Shown piece by piece: positions 1-7,101 of a DNA stretch of 45,473 nucleotides. Each line of letters opens with the position of its first letter. The stretch's first letter is position 1. Below the pieces are notes generated by a model, which searched no databases, was not told where the DNA came from, and was given only the letters and a program-made list of their open reading frames with translations. This DNA is from Clostridia bacterium (GTDB lineage Bacteria > Bacillota > Clostridia > Christensenellales > Borkfalkiaceae). A program made the translations under genes and the position numbers. The stretch covers positions 1 to 45,473 of the forward strand of contig JAFWBP010000008.1 in NCBI GenBank assembly GCA_017507045.1, written 5' to 3'.

Positions 1-2199
1 AGTATTGAAAGCGCAACGACAGAAGCAACGTGCGAAGCGGCGGGATATACGACGTACACGGCAAAGTACGAAAGCTACACAGCAACGAAGGAAGCAGACT
101 TAGTAGAAGCACTGGGTCATAGCTATGGAGCACCCGAATGGCTATGGAGCAATGATTATCAATCCGCAACGGCAACGTTTATCTGCACGGTTTGCGGAGA
201 TATCGCCGTTTTAACAGCGACAGAAGGGAACGGACTGACAATTACGGGTACTGCTGCAACCTGTGAGGAACCTTCGATCATCATTCACACTGCAGCAGTT
301 ATCTTCAATGGAAAGCCGTATACCGATACGTGGGCAGATCCTACGGCGGCTTACGGGCATATTTGGCGGCTTGATCAGAACGGCTGGAAGTATATGCGTG
401 ATGCAAACGGTGTTTACATTGCAACGGCAACCTTCTACTGCGAGCGTGATGGTGAACATACTTGCGTGATCGTGGCGGAACAAGTCAATAATCCAGTGAA
501 CATCGAAGAGGGCAAGGGGTATCTCGTAATCGAGAAAACGGATGCAACGTGTACTACGGAAGGCGATACTACGTATAGCGCACACGTCAAGCTCAACGGA
601 AAGAATTATGAGTATTCGTTTACCGTTCCTCATGAGGCTCTTGGGCATCTTTGGGGTGAATTGGTAGCGGTAAGCGGCACTGCTAATGCAAATCATATGC
701 ACACGCGTTACTGTGTACGTGATAACTGTGGCGTGGAAGATGAATCTGCCATAGAAAATTTCCCTGTGACGTGGACTTCCGACGTTCATCCTGAAACATG
801 CGAAACGGACGGCTACACGATTCATACCTGCAATTGCGGCTACACTTACCAAGAGAGTGGCAATGAAGCAACCGGCCACGCTTGGGTTGCAGGCGAGTGG
901 ACGTGGTACAAGGATGTAGAGGGCAACCTTCATGCCGTGCTCACCTTCACTTGCGAAACTTGCGATGAAACGCTTACGCTTGCAGCGGACATCTTTGAAG
1001 CGGTTGGTCTTGCCGCTACTTGCGAAGAGGATGGCTACAATGCTTGGATCGCTGAGCTGATCATCAACGCGGCCGATAAGTTGCACGAGAACGATAAGTT
1101 CTACGAACCAGTAAGCATGTTCAGCGCGAACATCAGCACGGCTGATTTCACGAGCGAACACACTGAGAAATTGCAGGCTACCGGACATAGCTGGGGAGCG
1201 TGGGTACACGACGGTGCAGTTGCCGGCAGAAATCATACGCATACCCGTATTTGCGAGAACGATTCCACGCATACCGAAACGAATGATTGCATCTTTGATG
1301 AAGGCATTATCACGCCGCCTACCTGCATGGAAAGCGGTTATACGACGTACACCTGCCTTGATTGTGACTTCTCCTACAAGGCAAACGAAGTAGAAGCGAT
1401 CAATCACGTTTGGCAGTGGAAGTATGGCAAAACTGCAAACGGCGAACACGAGCATTGGCTGGAGTGCGGCGTTTGCTACGAAGTAGATGCGGCAAGCAAA
1501 AAGACGCATGCGCTTCAATCGCACACCGTTCCTTCAAACTGCGTAACGGCCGGCTACACGCTATACACATGTGATGTTTGTGCCTTCAGCGATATGACTA
1601 CGCTTCCCATCGCCGATCATATCTGGATTGTTAATACCGCGATTGGCAACGAAGGCTGGACGTGGAACGCAGTGGGAGAAAACGGTTATACCGCTACCCT
1701 TCACCTCATGTGCAATGGTGGATGTGAGGGTACGCATGAAGAGGTGGCAACCGTTAAGAGCGTTACTACAGAGCCTACCTGCGAGGCAGATGGTTATATC
1801 ACGTATACCGCTGCCGTTAAGAGCGCCACGTACGGTATTTATTCGGCAACGATGACGGTAGAAGGTGAATCCGCTCTCGGCCATGTATACGGCGAACCTA
1901 CGTGGAGCTGGAGCGATGATTATCGTACGGTAATAGCAATCTTCAACTGCACCGAAAGGGGATGCCAGCACAGCGTAACGGTGAATGCAACTGTTACGAG
2001 CGCGCCTTCCGAAGAGGTTGAAAATGCTACCGTTTACACGGCAACCGTAGTATTTGAAGGCCATACATACACGAGCATCAGAACCGTTGATAACATTGCG
2101 GGAAGCTTCACTCCTATTTGGCTGGTTTCCTTCTTCATCGGTCTTACGGCGGTCTCCTTCATCCTCGTGGTTATCTTCGCGAAGAAGCGACCTCAGTAA
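1..2199 (+). CDS. Repetitive Cys/His-rich surface protein, C-terminal part (5' end off window)
   Basis: The frame is open from base 1, so at least 732 residues of a longer protein are present and the true start lies outside the window. It is built of degenerate repeats of roughly 60-80 residues. Each contains a T-C-E-x-x-G-Y-x-x-Y-T unit, often a C-x-x-C pair (for example CNCGY, CLDCDF), and an A-x-G-H-x-W unit such as EALGHLWGE or EATGHAW. The C-terminus has one hydrophobic segment (about 25 residues starting at SFTPIWLVSF) and a short basic tail, AKKRPQ. No LPXTG-like motif precedes the segment, so membrane anchoring rather than sortase attachment is inferred. Repeats of this kind occur in large exported proteins of gut Clostridia; their function is unknown. 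The paired Cys and His residues could bind metal, but this is a guess. A terminator follows directly. Confidence 0.8.
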   Translation, partial: SIESATTEATCEAAGYTTYTAKYESYTATKEADLVEALGHSYGAPEWLWSNDYQSATATFICTVCGDIAVLTATEGNGLTITGTAATCEEPSIIIHTAAVIFNGKPYTDTWADPTAAYGHIWRLDQNGWKYMRDANGVYIATATFYCERDGEHTCVIVAEQVNNPVNIEEGKGYLVIEKTDATCTTEGDTTYSAHVKLNGKNYEYSFTVPHEALGHLWGELVAVSGTANANHMHTRYCVRDNCGVEDESAIENFPVTWTSDVHPETCETDGYTIHTCNCGYTYQESGNEATGHAWVAGEWTWYKDVEGNLHAVLTFTCETCDETLTLAADIFEAVGLAATCEEDGYNAWIAELIINAADKLHENDKFYEPVSMFSANISTADFTSEHTEKLQATGHSWGAWVHDGAVAGRNHTHTRICENDSTHTETNDCIFDEGIITPPTCMESGYTTYTCLDCDFSYKANEVEAINHVWQWKYGKTANGEHEHWLECGVCYEVDAASKKTHALQSHTVPSNCVTAGYTLYTCDVCAFSDMTTLPIADHIWIVNTAIGNEGWTWNAVGENGYTATLHLMCNGGCEGTHEEVATVKSVTTEPTCEADGYITYTAAVKSATYGIYSATMTVEGESALGHVYGEPTWSWSDDYRTVIAIFNCTERGCQHSVTVNATVTSAPSEEVENATVYTATVVFEGHTYTSIRTVDNIAGSFTPIWLVSFFIGLTAVSFILVVIFAKKRPQ

Positions 2200-2224
2200 C
2201 ACGCAGAAGCAAAACTTCAGAATC

Positions 2225-2254
2225 AAAAAAAGCGGGAATTTTCCCGCTTTTTTG
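2225..2254 (+). terminator. Rho-independent terminator after the surface protein
   Basis: An inverted repeat of AAAAAAGCGGGAA and TTCCCGCTTTTTT with a two-base loop ends in a T tract, 26 bases after the stop of the surface-protein gene. The A-tract on the other side makes it symmetric. It separates this gene from the oxidative-stress operon. Confidence 0.9.
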
Positions 2255-2387
2255 ATATTAAATCTTATAAACTTTGAGAGGTCGGTTACCCGTTTGCAGG
2301 CAAACAGTTCTTCCGCCCAACAAGCGTCATTTTGAGGCGGCCGTACCGCCACCTTCAATGAAAAAACTGCGAATTTTACTTTTACCA

Positions 2388-2416
2388 TTGACAAACGTAA
2401 CGTTTTATAGTATAAT
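2388..2416 (+). promoter_or_regulatory. Consensus vegetative promoter of the dfx-ftn-rub operon
   Basis: TTGACA (2388-2393) and TATAAT (2411-2416) are separated by exactly 17 bases, a perfect match to the SigA consensus. The predicted transcript starts near 2423, giving a leader of about 28 nt with the AGGAG-type ribosome site before the desulfoferrodoxin start at 2451. Confidence 0.9.
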
Positions 2417-2424
2417 TATGATAC
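2410..2424 (+). promoter_or_regulatory. Possible PerR-type operator over the -10 box
   Basis: The 15 bases match 11 of the 14 fixed positions of the Bacillus PerR box (TTATAATNATTATAA); the mismatches are at positions 1, 11 and 15. It overlaps the -10 box and the start region of an operon encoding superoxide reductase, ferritin and rubredoxin, which are PerR targets in clostridia. AT-rich -10 regions can resemble this box by chance, so the call is tentative. No perR gene is in the window. Confidence 0.35.
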
Positions 2425-2450
2425 AAATACTATGAATAGGAGAACTTTCT

Positions 2451-2834
2451 ATGTGCGATAACAATAAGTTTTATATTTGCGAAAATTGCGGTAATCTCAT
2501 TGGAATGCTCAATGATTCGGGTGTTCCCATGATGTGCTGTGGCCGCAAGATGGCTAAACTGGAGCCGGGCGTGATGGAAGCAAGCCACGAGAAGCACATT
2601 CCCATTGTGAAAGTTGAAGGGAAAACCGTGACAATAACAATCGGCTCAGTGGAGCATCCTATGATCGAGGAGCACAGCATTCTCTGGGTGTATTTGCAAA
2701 CTGATATGGGTGGTCAACGCAAATGCCTTGAGGTTGGCAAGGCTCCCGTAGTAACCTTTGCGCTTGCCGATGAGAAGCCTGTTGCGGCTTATGCCTACTG
2801 CAATCTTCACGGCCTTTGGAAAAAAGAAATTTAA
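2451..2834 (+). CDS. dfx: Desulfoferrodoxin (superoxide reductase)
   Basis: This 127-residue cytoplasmic enzyme reduces superoxide to hydrogen peroxide without producing oxygen, taking electrons usually from rubredoxin. Both iron sites are visible. The N-terminal desulforedoxin-type centre has Cys10, Cys13, Cys29 and Cys30. The catalytic centre has Glu47-Lys48-His49, His69, His75, Cys117 and His120, nearly the numbering of the Desulfovibrio enzyme. Length is normal for the two-domain class. The start is ATG with AGGAG 10 bases upstream. It is the first gene of an operon with ferritin and rubredoxin, so donor and iron store are co-expressed. Regulation by a peroxide sensor is suggested by a PerR-like box over the promoter. 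Confidence 0.95.
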   Translation: MCDNNKFYICENCGNLIGMLNDSGVPMMCCGRKMAKLEPGVMEASHEKHIPIVKVEGKTVTITIGSVEHPMIEEHSILWVYLQTDMGGQRKCLEVGKAPVVTFALADEKPVAAYAYCNLHGLWKKEI

Positions 2835-2848
2835 TAAGGAGAATAAAT

Positions 2849-3361
2849 ATGATGAACGAAAAAGTACGCGAGCTGTTAAATCAGCAGATCAACAAGGAAT
2901 TTTACTCCGCATATCTTTACCTGGATTTTTCAAATTACTTTGAAGCTGCCGGGCTTGACGGATTTGCAAATTGGTATAAAATTCAGGCACAAGAGGAGCG
3001 CGATCATGCAATGCTGTTCTATCAGTATTTGCAGAATGAAAACCAGAAGGTAACGCTTGAAGCCATTGCAAAACCCGATAAGGTGTTTGCTTGCCATTTG
3101 GATGTTCTCAAAGCCGGCCTTACGCACGAGGAGTACGTAACCTCCCTGATCAACGAAATCTACGCCGCGGCATATGAAGCGAGAGATTTCCGCACCATGC
3201 AGTTCCTTGATTGGTTTGTGAAAGAGCAGGGCGAAGAGGAAACAAACGCCCACGATTTGATCACGAAGATGTAACTCTTCGGCGCCGATCCTAAGAGCCT
3301 TTATATGCTCAATCAGGAGCTTGGCGCAAGAGTTTACACCGCACCCTCGCTGGTTCTTTGA
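2849..3361 (+). pseudogene. ftnA: Ferritin with an in-frame TAA at codon 142
   Basis: A non-haem ferritin stores iron as a ferric core in a 24-subunit shell. The first 141 codons (to 3271) encode helices A to most of D with the ferroxidase ligands Glu17, Glu50, His53, Glu94, Gln127 and Glu130, exactly the usual numbering. Then TAA occupies 3272-3274. The next 28 codons (3275-3358) continue in the same frame and encode the family-typical C-terminus (LFGADPKSLYMLNQELGARV then YTAPSLVL) before TGA at 3359-3361. Related ferritins usually have Glu at the TAA position, so one G-to-T change of GAA would explain it. Without readthrough the product lacks helix E. AAGGAG lies 7 bases before the start. 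Recent mutation, suppression or a sequencing error are all possible; nothing else in the gene has decayed. Confidence 0.85.
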
Positions 3362-3382
3362 GTTTTTACGGAGGAAATAAAA

Positions 3383-3541
3383 ATGAAATACGTATGTGAA
3401 GTTTGCGGATGGGAATACGATGAAGAAATCGGCGATCCCGATAACGGAATTGCTCCCGGCACGAAAATGGAGGATCTTCCCGAGGACTTTGCGTGCCCAC
3501 TTTGCGGAGTAGGAAAGGATATGTTCTCGGCGGTTGAATAA
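3383..3541 (+). CDS. Rubredoxin
   Basis: This 52-residue protein carries one iron atom bound by four cysteines and shuttles single electrons in the cytoplasm. The two knuckles are visible: C-x-x-C-G at residues 5-9 ([11 protein letters not shown]) and C-P-x-C-G near residues 38-42. The [10 protein letters not shown] loop between them is typical of rubredoxins. The start is ATG with GGAGG about 8 bases upstream. It follows the ferritin frame by 21 bases and ends the operon, where it is the likely electron donor to the superoxide reductase. A terminator follows. Confidence 0.95.
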   Translation: MKYVCEVCGWEYDEEIGDPDNGIAPGTKMEDLPEDFACPLCGVGKDMFSAVE

Positions 3542-3570
3542 AACCCAAGCAGTAAAAAGTTTATAAAAAA

Positions 3571-3604
3571 AGAAAAAAACCACAATTTCTGTGGTTTTTT
3601 CTTT
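3571..3604 (+). terminator. Rho-independent terminator of the oxidative-stress operon
   Basis: AAAAAACCACA and TGTGGTTTTTT form a stem with a short loop, followed by a T-rich tail. It lies 30 bases after the rubredoxin stop. Confidence 0.85.
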
Positions 3605-3671
3605 TGTGAGTAATAGGTAAATAGGATACAAAACCCTAATGAGTGCATTTTAGGGTAAATGTGTGCAAAAA

Positions 3672-5078
3672 CTATTGCTTTATTGATTTGTCGAGCTGTT
3701 TTTTTATCAACTCATATGCCACTTTATCATCTTTAAATCTATGAAGTTTGAACTTACACCATGTTGTGTGAACGATTATTCTGCTTTTATATTCAACATC
3801 AGTAAGGTTTCCATAATTTATATTAAAAGATACATTATATCCGTTATGTTTTAATCCATTTTCGTAGATCTCCAGGCATCTTGATTGATGATAGCCAGAT
3901 AATTTATCCTTGATAAAACCTACCAAAAATATAATTAAACCGGATAAAGAAACACCGAGTCCCATAATGAAATATATGGTCCATTTCATTTGTTGATTTA
4001 AAAGCTGGATTATTAGCCACATTCCATTATAAAGAAGTATAGGAATTATAATTTGAAGCATAATAATCCATTGATGAAGCGTACTGTATTTATGAGAATA
4101 TAGTAATTCACCAAAGTCATGCTCATCTTTCTCGAACTCTTCGTCACAGAGGGGGTATTTGTCAAAATAAATCCCTTTTCGCTCGCATTCTTCTTGAAAC
4201 GTCTGAATTCTTTTTGTTATTTTTTTAGATCGGATAATATTATATTTGAAAAAGTGATAAACAATATCTTCTCTAAAAACGAAGCATCGAAGTATCACAT
4301 CCGTATTCTCTAAATATCCTAATACTTTTCTTTCTTTGAAATACAAAACGTCGTTATTTGAATTATCAAATTCAATCCAAATCTTATCGCACTTGATTGC
4401 CAGATTGTTGTTAGAAAAGTTATATTCAAATTTATTTATATCTATGCGTTTTACAAACAAGGGTTTAAATTTCACTTGCTTTGCTTTGAGTACTTCTTCA
4501 TTTGAGCAAGACATAGGTTCAAAAGAAAACTCAACATATTCATCATCAATGCGCATATCACACCAAGAAAAAACGCTACCAATTTTTAAACTATTTTCGA
4601 TTATGCCTTGACATTTTAAAATTATCAACGTTCCCCAAGATGTGTCAAGAAGAATTTCAAGGACACCGTTTTTCTCTTGCATCCCCAAAATATATCCGTC
4701 GTGAAAAGACCCTGAGTTTATATCTAAAGCGTCAAGATCTGAAGATGTTTTTATCTCGGTAAACTCTTGTTGCCTTGATCGACTTAATATTTCTTTTGCC
4801 TCATCCAGCATTTTGGATGTGCATTTTTTACTTTTAACTGTTTTGAAAATATTTCTATCATTCCAATAAGACTTAAATCCATCTTCATTAATAGAGAAAT
4901 CTTCAGTATCATAATTCATAAAAAGGGTGGTATATTGATTGTTTCTAAAAACATCCACAACAATTAGTTTCGTAAAGGAGTCATCAAAAACAACAGCTTT
5001 TTTGTTCGAATATTTCATTGATACAGCAAAGACAGGCGAATAATAAATACTATCGTTATGCAGTATTTTAGCAAACAT
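3672..5078 (-). CDS. Orphan protein with two C-terminal membrane segments
   Basis: I do not recognise a named family for this 468-residue protein. Residues 1-110 are mixed. A region around residues 120-200 has an S-F-H-D-G-Y-I motif followed by alternating beta-type residues (VLEILLDTSWGTLIILKCQG). Two hydrophobic helices lie near residues 335-390, and a C-terminal part of about 75 residues could be a small beta/alpha domain resembling bacterial PH-like folds. A membrane-associated sensor or immunity-type protein is possible but not shown. The gene is clearly more AT-rich than its neighbours, uses ATA/TTA/AAA codons freely, stands alone and lies near a tRNA gene, all of which suggest horizontal acquisition. 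The start is ATG with GGAG 8 bases upstream, and a good promoter precedes it. Confidence 0.8.
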   Translation of the reverse strand: MFAKILHNDSIYYSPVFAVSMKYSNKKAVVFDDSFTKLIVVDVFRNNQYTTLFMNYDTEDFSINEDGFKSYWNDRNIFKTVKSKKCTSKMLDEAKEILSRSRQQEFTEIKTSSDLDALDINSGSFHDGYILGMQEKNGVLEILLDTSWGTLIILKCQGIIENSLKIGSVFSWCDMRIDDEYVEFSFEPMSCSNEEVLKAKQVKFKPLFVKRIDINKFEYNFSNNNLAIKCDKIWIEFDNSNNDVLYFKERKVLGYLENTDVILRCFVFREDIVYHFFKYNIIRSKKITKRIQTFQEECERKGIYFDKYPLCDEEFEKDEHDFGELLYSHKYSTLHQWIIMLQIIIPILLYNGMWLIIQLLNQQMKWTIYFIMGLGVSLSGLIIFLVGFIKDKLSGYHQSRCLEIYENGLKHNGYNVSFNINYGNLTDVEYKSRIIVHTTWCKFKLHRFKDDKVAYELIKKQLDKSIKQ

Positions 5079-5108
5079 ATATATTACTCCTTTTTATGAG
5101 TTTCTTTT

Positions 5109-5137
5109 ATTATACCAAAAAATCACAAGGATTTCAA
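5109..5137 (-). promoter_or_regulatory. Vegetative-type promoter of the orphan gene
   Basis: On the minus strand TTGAAA (5132-5137) and TATAAT (5109-5114) are separated by 17 bases. The predicted start is near 5102, giving a leader of about 24 nt that contains a GGAG ribosome site, in contrast to the leaderless arrangement of several other genes here. Confidence 0.75.
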
Positions 5138-5211
5138 TGTTTTTTTTCGTTCGAAGGCTATATTTTAACGAATACCCATAATTTTTAATAAAAGCAAAAA
5201 GAGCCCATCCG

Positions 5212-5410
5212 CCGGGAGCAAAAAACTCTCGGAAGAAAGGCTAAATAAAAATGAAATCCTGCGTTGCAGGATGAAATTTAAACAAGTTTGGATGAGATCT
5301 TAGGCGTTTCGCCTCAGATGAAATCAAATCCGCCTTTTATACCTGCCGTTAGGCAAATTTTATCACAGAGTGATTTCATCCGCGTTAGTGGATTTATTCC
5401 GCGCAGGCGG
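5212..5410. repeat. Array of seven small hairpins linked by GATGAAAT-like spacers
   Basis: This gene-free stretch contains short inverted repeats in close succession: 5212-5232 (CCGGGAG/CTCTCGG), 5256-5272 (ATCCTGC-GTT-GCAGGAT), 5297-5319 (ATCT-T-AGGCG-TTT-CGCCT-C-AGAT), 5344-5355 (TGCC/GGCA), 5362-5374 (ATCAC-AGA-GTGAT), 5378-5393 (ATCCGC-GTTA-GTGGAT) and 5399-5410 (CCGC/GCGG). GATGAAAT, GATGAGAT or the complement GATTTCAT recurs between them. No long reading frame with a ribosome site is present. Similar palindrome clusters occur between genes in many gut Clostridia; their role is unknown. The adjoining stretch 5138-5211 is AT-rich and shows nothing I recognise. Confidence 0.7.
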
Positions 5411-5420
5411 ATTTAGCCCA

Positions 5421-5457
5421 AAAAGACTCAGAATTGTATCCAATTCTGAGTCTTTTT
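5421..5457 (-). terminator. Rho-independent terminator of tRNA-Leu
   Basis: AAAAAGACTCAGAATTG and CAATTCTGAGTCTTTTT form a long perfect stem with a short loop, 2 bases from the encoded CCA end of the tRNA. T tracts on both strands make it bidirectional. Confidence 0.92.
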
Positions 5458-5458
5458 C

Positions 5459-5541
5459 TGGTGCGGTCGACAGGAATTGAACCTGCATGGTCTCCCACAA
5501 GATCCTTAGTCTTGCGCGTCTGCCAGTTCCGCCACGACCGC
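5459..5541 (-). tRNA. tRNA-Leu (anticodon AAG), CCA encoded
   Basis: On the minus strand the acceptor stem GCGGTCG pairs with CGACCGC, followed by discriminator A and an encoded CCA. The anticodon stem CAAGA/TCTTG encloses the loop CTAAGGA, so the anticodon is AAG (Leu, CUN codons, A34 probably modified to inosine). The T-arm GCAGG-TTCAATT-CCTGT and a variable arm (GTGGGAGACCAT) typical of the long-arm Leu class are visible. Length including CCA is 83 nt. A promoter lies about 30 bases upstream and a strong terminator directly downstream, so it is a single-gene transcript. Confidence 0.95.
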
Positions 5542-5577
5542 TTATTAATTATGCTAATCTCAATCGACAGCTTTATT

Positions 5578-5605
5578 ATTTTAACGCAATCAAATAAAAA
5601 GTCAA
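5578..5605 (-). promoter_or_regulatory. Promoter of tRNA-Leu
   Basis: On the minus strand TTGACT (5600-5605) and TAAAAT (5578-5583) are spaced by 16 bases, with a predicted start about 30 bases before the mature tRNA 5' end. Confidence 0.6.
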
Positions 5606-5611
5606 CTGATA

Positions 5612-6133
5612 TCAATAATAAAATTCATAGATTTTCCAAAAATTTATCACTTTTTTTACGTACGCTCGCGTTTCGCCATAGGGAATGCGGGCGAGGGATA
5701 ATCCATCGGGAGAGCAAGAGGGATCTTTCAGCCAATCGGAAACAGTTCCTTCACCTGCGTTATAGGCAGCGAGCGCAGTTTCGAGCACGGGAAACCGCCC
5801 GAGAAGATATTCTAAATAGAGGCAACCCAGCCTCACGTTGTATTCTCCCTCCTTGAGCCGCGCCTCATCATAGGGAATTTTTGCGCGCTCACATACGAAC
5901 TGCGCGGTAGAGGGCCGGAGCTGCATAAGCCCTACGGCGCCCGAACGGCTCACCGCACGCTCATCAAATCCGCTTTCCGCTTTTATTACGGAATATACGA
6001 GAAAGGGCTCCATGCCTGAATCTTCCACTTCCCGGCGATAGGGCTGCGGAAAGCGCGTTTTCACGCCGAAATAGAGGGCAATTGCCGCAACGAAAAACAG
6101 AGCACAGACGATGAGAAAATTACGCACCTTCAT
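5612..6133 (-). CDS. Membrane-anchored lytic transglycosylase (SLT domain)
   Basis: This 173-residue enzyme is predicted to cleave peptidoglycan between MurNAc and GlcNAc, giving a 1,6-anhydro product, outside the cell membrane. Residues 5-24 form one hydrophobic segment (signal anchor). The SLT catalytic domain follows: catalytic Glu53 in IKAESGFD, then SGAVGLMQLRPSTA (residues 64-77) and, further on, A-A-Y-N-A-G. It ends in TGA. The ATG at 6133 is the only start that places the signal anchor at the N-terminus; no Shine-Dalgarno precedes it, but a SigE-like promoter ends 6 bases upstream. It is divergent from the spoIIIA operon, so a role in engulfment or spore cortex turnover is plausible but inferred. 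Confidence 0.88.
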   Translation of the reverse strand: MKVRNFLIVCALFFVAAIALYFGVKTRFPQPYRREVEDSGMEPFLVYSVIKAESGFDERAVSRSGAVGLMQLRPSTAQFVCERAKIPYDEARLKEGEYNVRLGCLYLEYLLGRFPVLETALAAYNAGEGTVSDWLKDPSCSPDGLSLARIPYGETRAYVKKVINFWKIYEFYY

Positions 6134-6139
6134 TGAAAT

Positions 6140-6167
6140 AGAGTATGCGCAAATGCGTGAAATATTT
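6140..6167 (-). promoter_or_regulatory. SigE-like promoter of the lytic transglycosylase gene
   Basis: On the minus strand AAATATT (6161-6167) is followed after 13 bases by CATACTCT (6140-6147), resembling the mother-cell SigE elements (-35 KMATATT, -10 CATACAAT). The -10 box ends 6 bases before the ATG, so the transcript would be leaderless. Confidence 0.45.
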
Positions 6168-6230
6168 CTCGGCGGGCATTCGCCAGCCCCGAATGTTCGC
6201 TTTCGGTTTTGGTTAAAGGGCGCAAAGCTA

Positions 6231-6259
6231 TCATAATTTTCCGATTCCCACCATAAAAT
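6231..6259 (+). promoter_or_regulatory. SigE-like promoter of the spoIIIA operon
   Basis: TCATAAT (6231-6237) matches 6 of 7 positions of the SigE -35 element, and CATAAAAT (6252-6259) matches 7 of 8 of the -10 element, with the expected 14-base spacer. In Bacillus spoIIIA is transcribed by SigE, which agrees. The -10 box ends only 5 bases before the GTG start. Confidence 0.6.
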
Positions 6260-6264
6260 ACCGT

Positions 6265-7101
6265 GTGCTTGAGTTTCTTTCTCCGCGGATAGCTGCCTGC
6301 GTGCGCTTTGTGAACGCAAATCTTTTGTATGAACTGCGTATCCGAGCGGACAAGCCGCTCTCTGCCAACCTCGCAGGGGAATTTATCTACCTCGGAGCGG
6401 AGGGCGTATGCGGCAGAGAAAGCGCTCTGCGCCCTACACGAATGGAAGTAGAAGATACGCTCATGGCCGCCTGCGACTATTCCGTTTACGCGGTGGAAAA
6501 TCAGCTGCGAGGCGGATTCGTAACGGCGGCGTGCGGCGAACGCATTGGAATTGCAGGCACCTTCGTATATGAAAAAGGCGCGGTACACTCTGTGCGCGAC
6601 GTCACTTCGCTCTGTGTGCGTATACCGCACGAAATGCGCGGCTGTGCAGGCGAAATCTATGCCCGTTGCTTGCAAAACAGGCTACTATCACTTCTCATTC
6701 TCGCTCCGCCCGGAGAAGGGAAGACGACGATTCTGCGCGATCTTTGCCGCCTCGTGAGTGAACGAACGGATTTCAATCTTCTCATCCGCGATGAGCGCGG
6801 CGAGCTTTCTGCAGGGGAGCTTGGAGCAACGGCAGATGTCATTCGGTTTGCCGATAAGCTTACGGCGTTTACGGCCGGCATTCGCGCGATGCGCCCTGAT
6901 ATCATCGTAACGGACGAGCTTTTGCCTGAGGATTACGCCGCAGTAAAACGGGCGGTGGATAGCGGAATCTGCGTGTTTGCCTCCGCACACCTCAAACGGT
7001 TTGACGACGTGCCCGAAAAGCTCTTTCAGCGCTATGTGATTCTCGACGGGCTGGGCAGGGTGGGGCGCGTGCTAAATGAGGAGGGGGATGATGTGGATTA
7101 A
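6265..7101 (+). CDS. spoIIIAA: Stage III sporulation protein AA (ATPase)
   Basis: SpoIIIAA is the secretion-type ATPase of the SpoIIIA-SpoIIQ channel that connects mother cell and forespore. The 278-residue protein has a Walker A motif at residues 147-155 (APPGEGKTT) and a Walker B-like stretch at about 212-219 (DIIVTDEL). The region before the P-loop (GERIGIAGTF around 91-100) is typical of SpoIIIAA. The start is assigned to GTG at 6265 because the next in-frame Met lies at residue 60 and would cut conserved sequence. No Shine-Dalgarno is visible, and the SigE-like -10 box ends 5 bases upstream. It overlaps spoIIIAB by a few codons. Somewhat shorter than the Bacillus protein (about 300 residues). 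Confidence 0.93.
   Translation: MLEFLSPRIAACVRFVNANLLYELRIRADKPLSANLAGEFIYLGAEGVCGRESALRPTRMEVEDTLMAACDYSVYAVENQLRGGFVTAACGERIGIAGTFVYEKGAVHSVRDVTSLCVRIPHEMRGCAGEIYARCLQNRLLSLLILAPPGEGKTTILRDLCRLVSERTDFNLLIRDERGELSAGELGATADVIRFADKLTAFTAGIRAMRPDIIVTDELLPEDYAAVKRAVDSGICVFASAHLKRFDDVPEKLFQRYVILDGLGRVGRVLNEEGDDVD

Noticed and set aside
211..1524. Minus-strand open frame of 437 codons opposite the surface protein
   Set aside because: It mirrors a repetitive, biased coding sequence, begins without a ribosome site, and encodes no recognisable domain.
3269..3277. Selenocysteine or pyrrolysine recoding at the ferritin stop
   Set aside because: The codon is TAA, not TGA or TAG, and no downstream insertion structure was seen.
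2930..3631. Minus-strand open frame opposite ferritin and rubredoxin
   Set aside because: The plus strand carries two clear genes with ribosome sites and conserved metal ligands; the minus frame has neither.
5212..5410. CRISPR array
   Set aside because: The palindromes differ in sequence and spacing is irregular and short; there is no constant direct repeat of 24-40 bp and no cas gene.
3600..5541. Integrated element with att sites at tRNA-Leu
   Set aside because: No duplicate of the tRNA 3' end was found in 3.6-5.4 kb and there is no integrase beside it, so only the composition hints at transfer.
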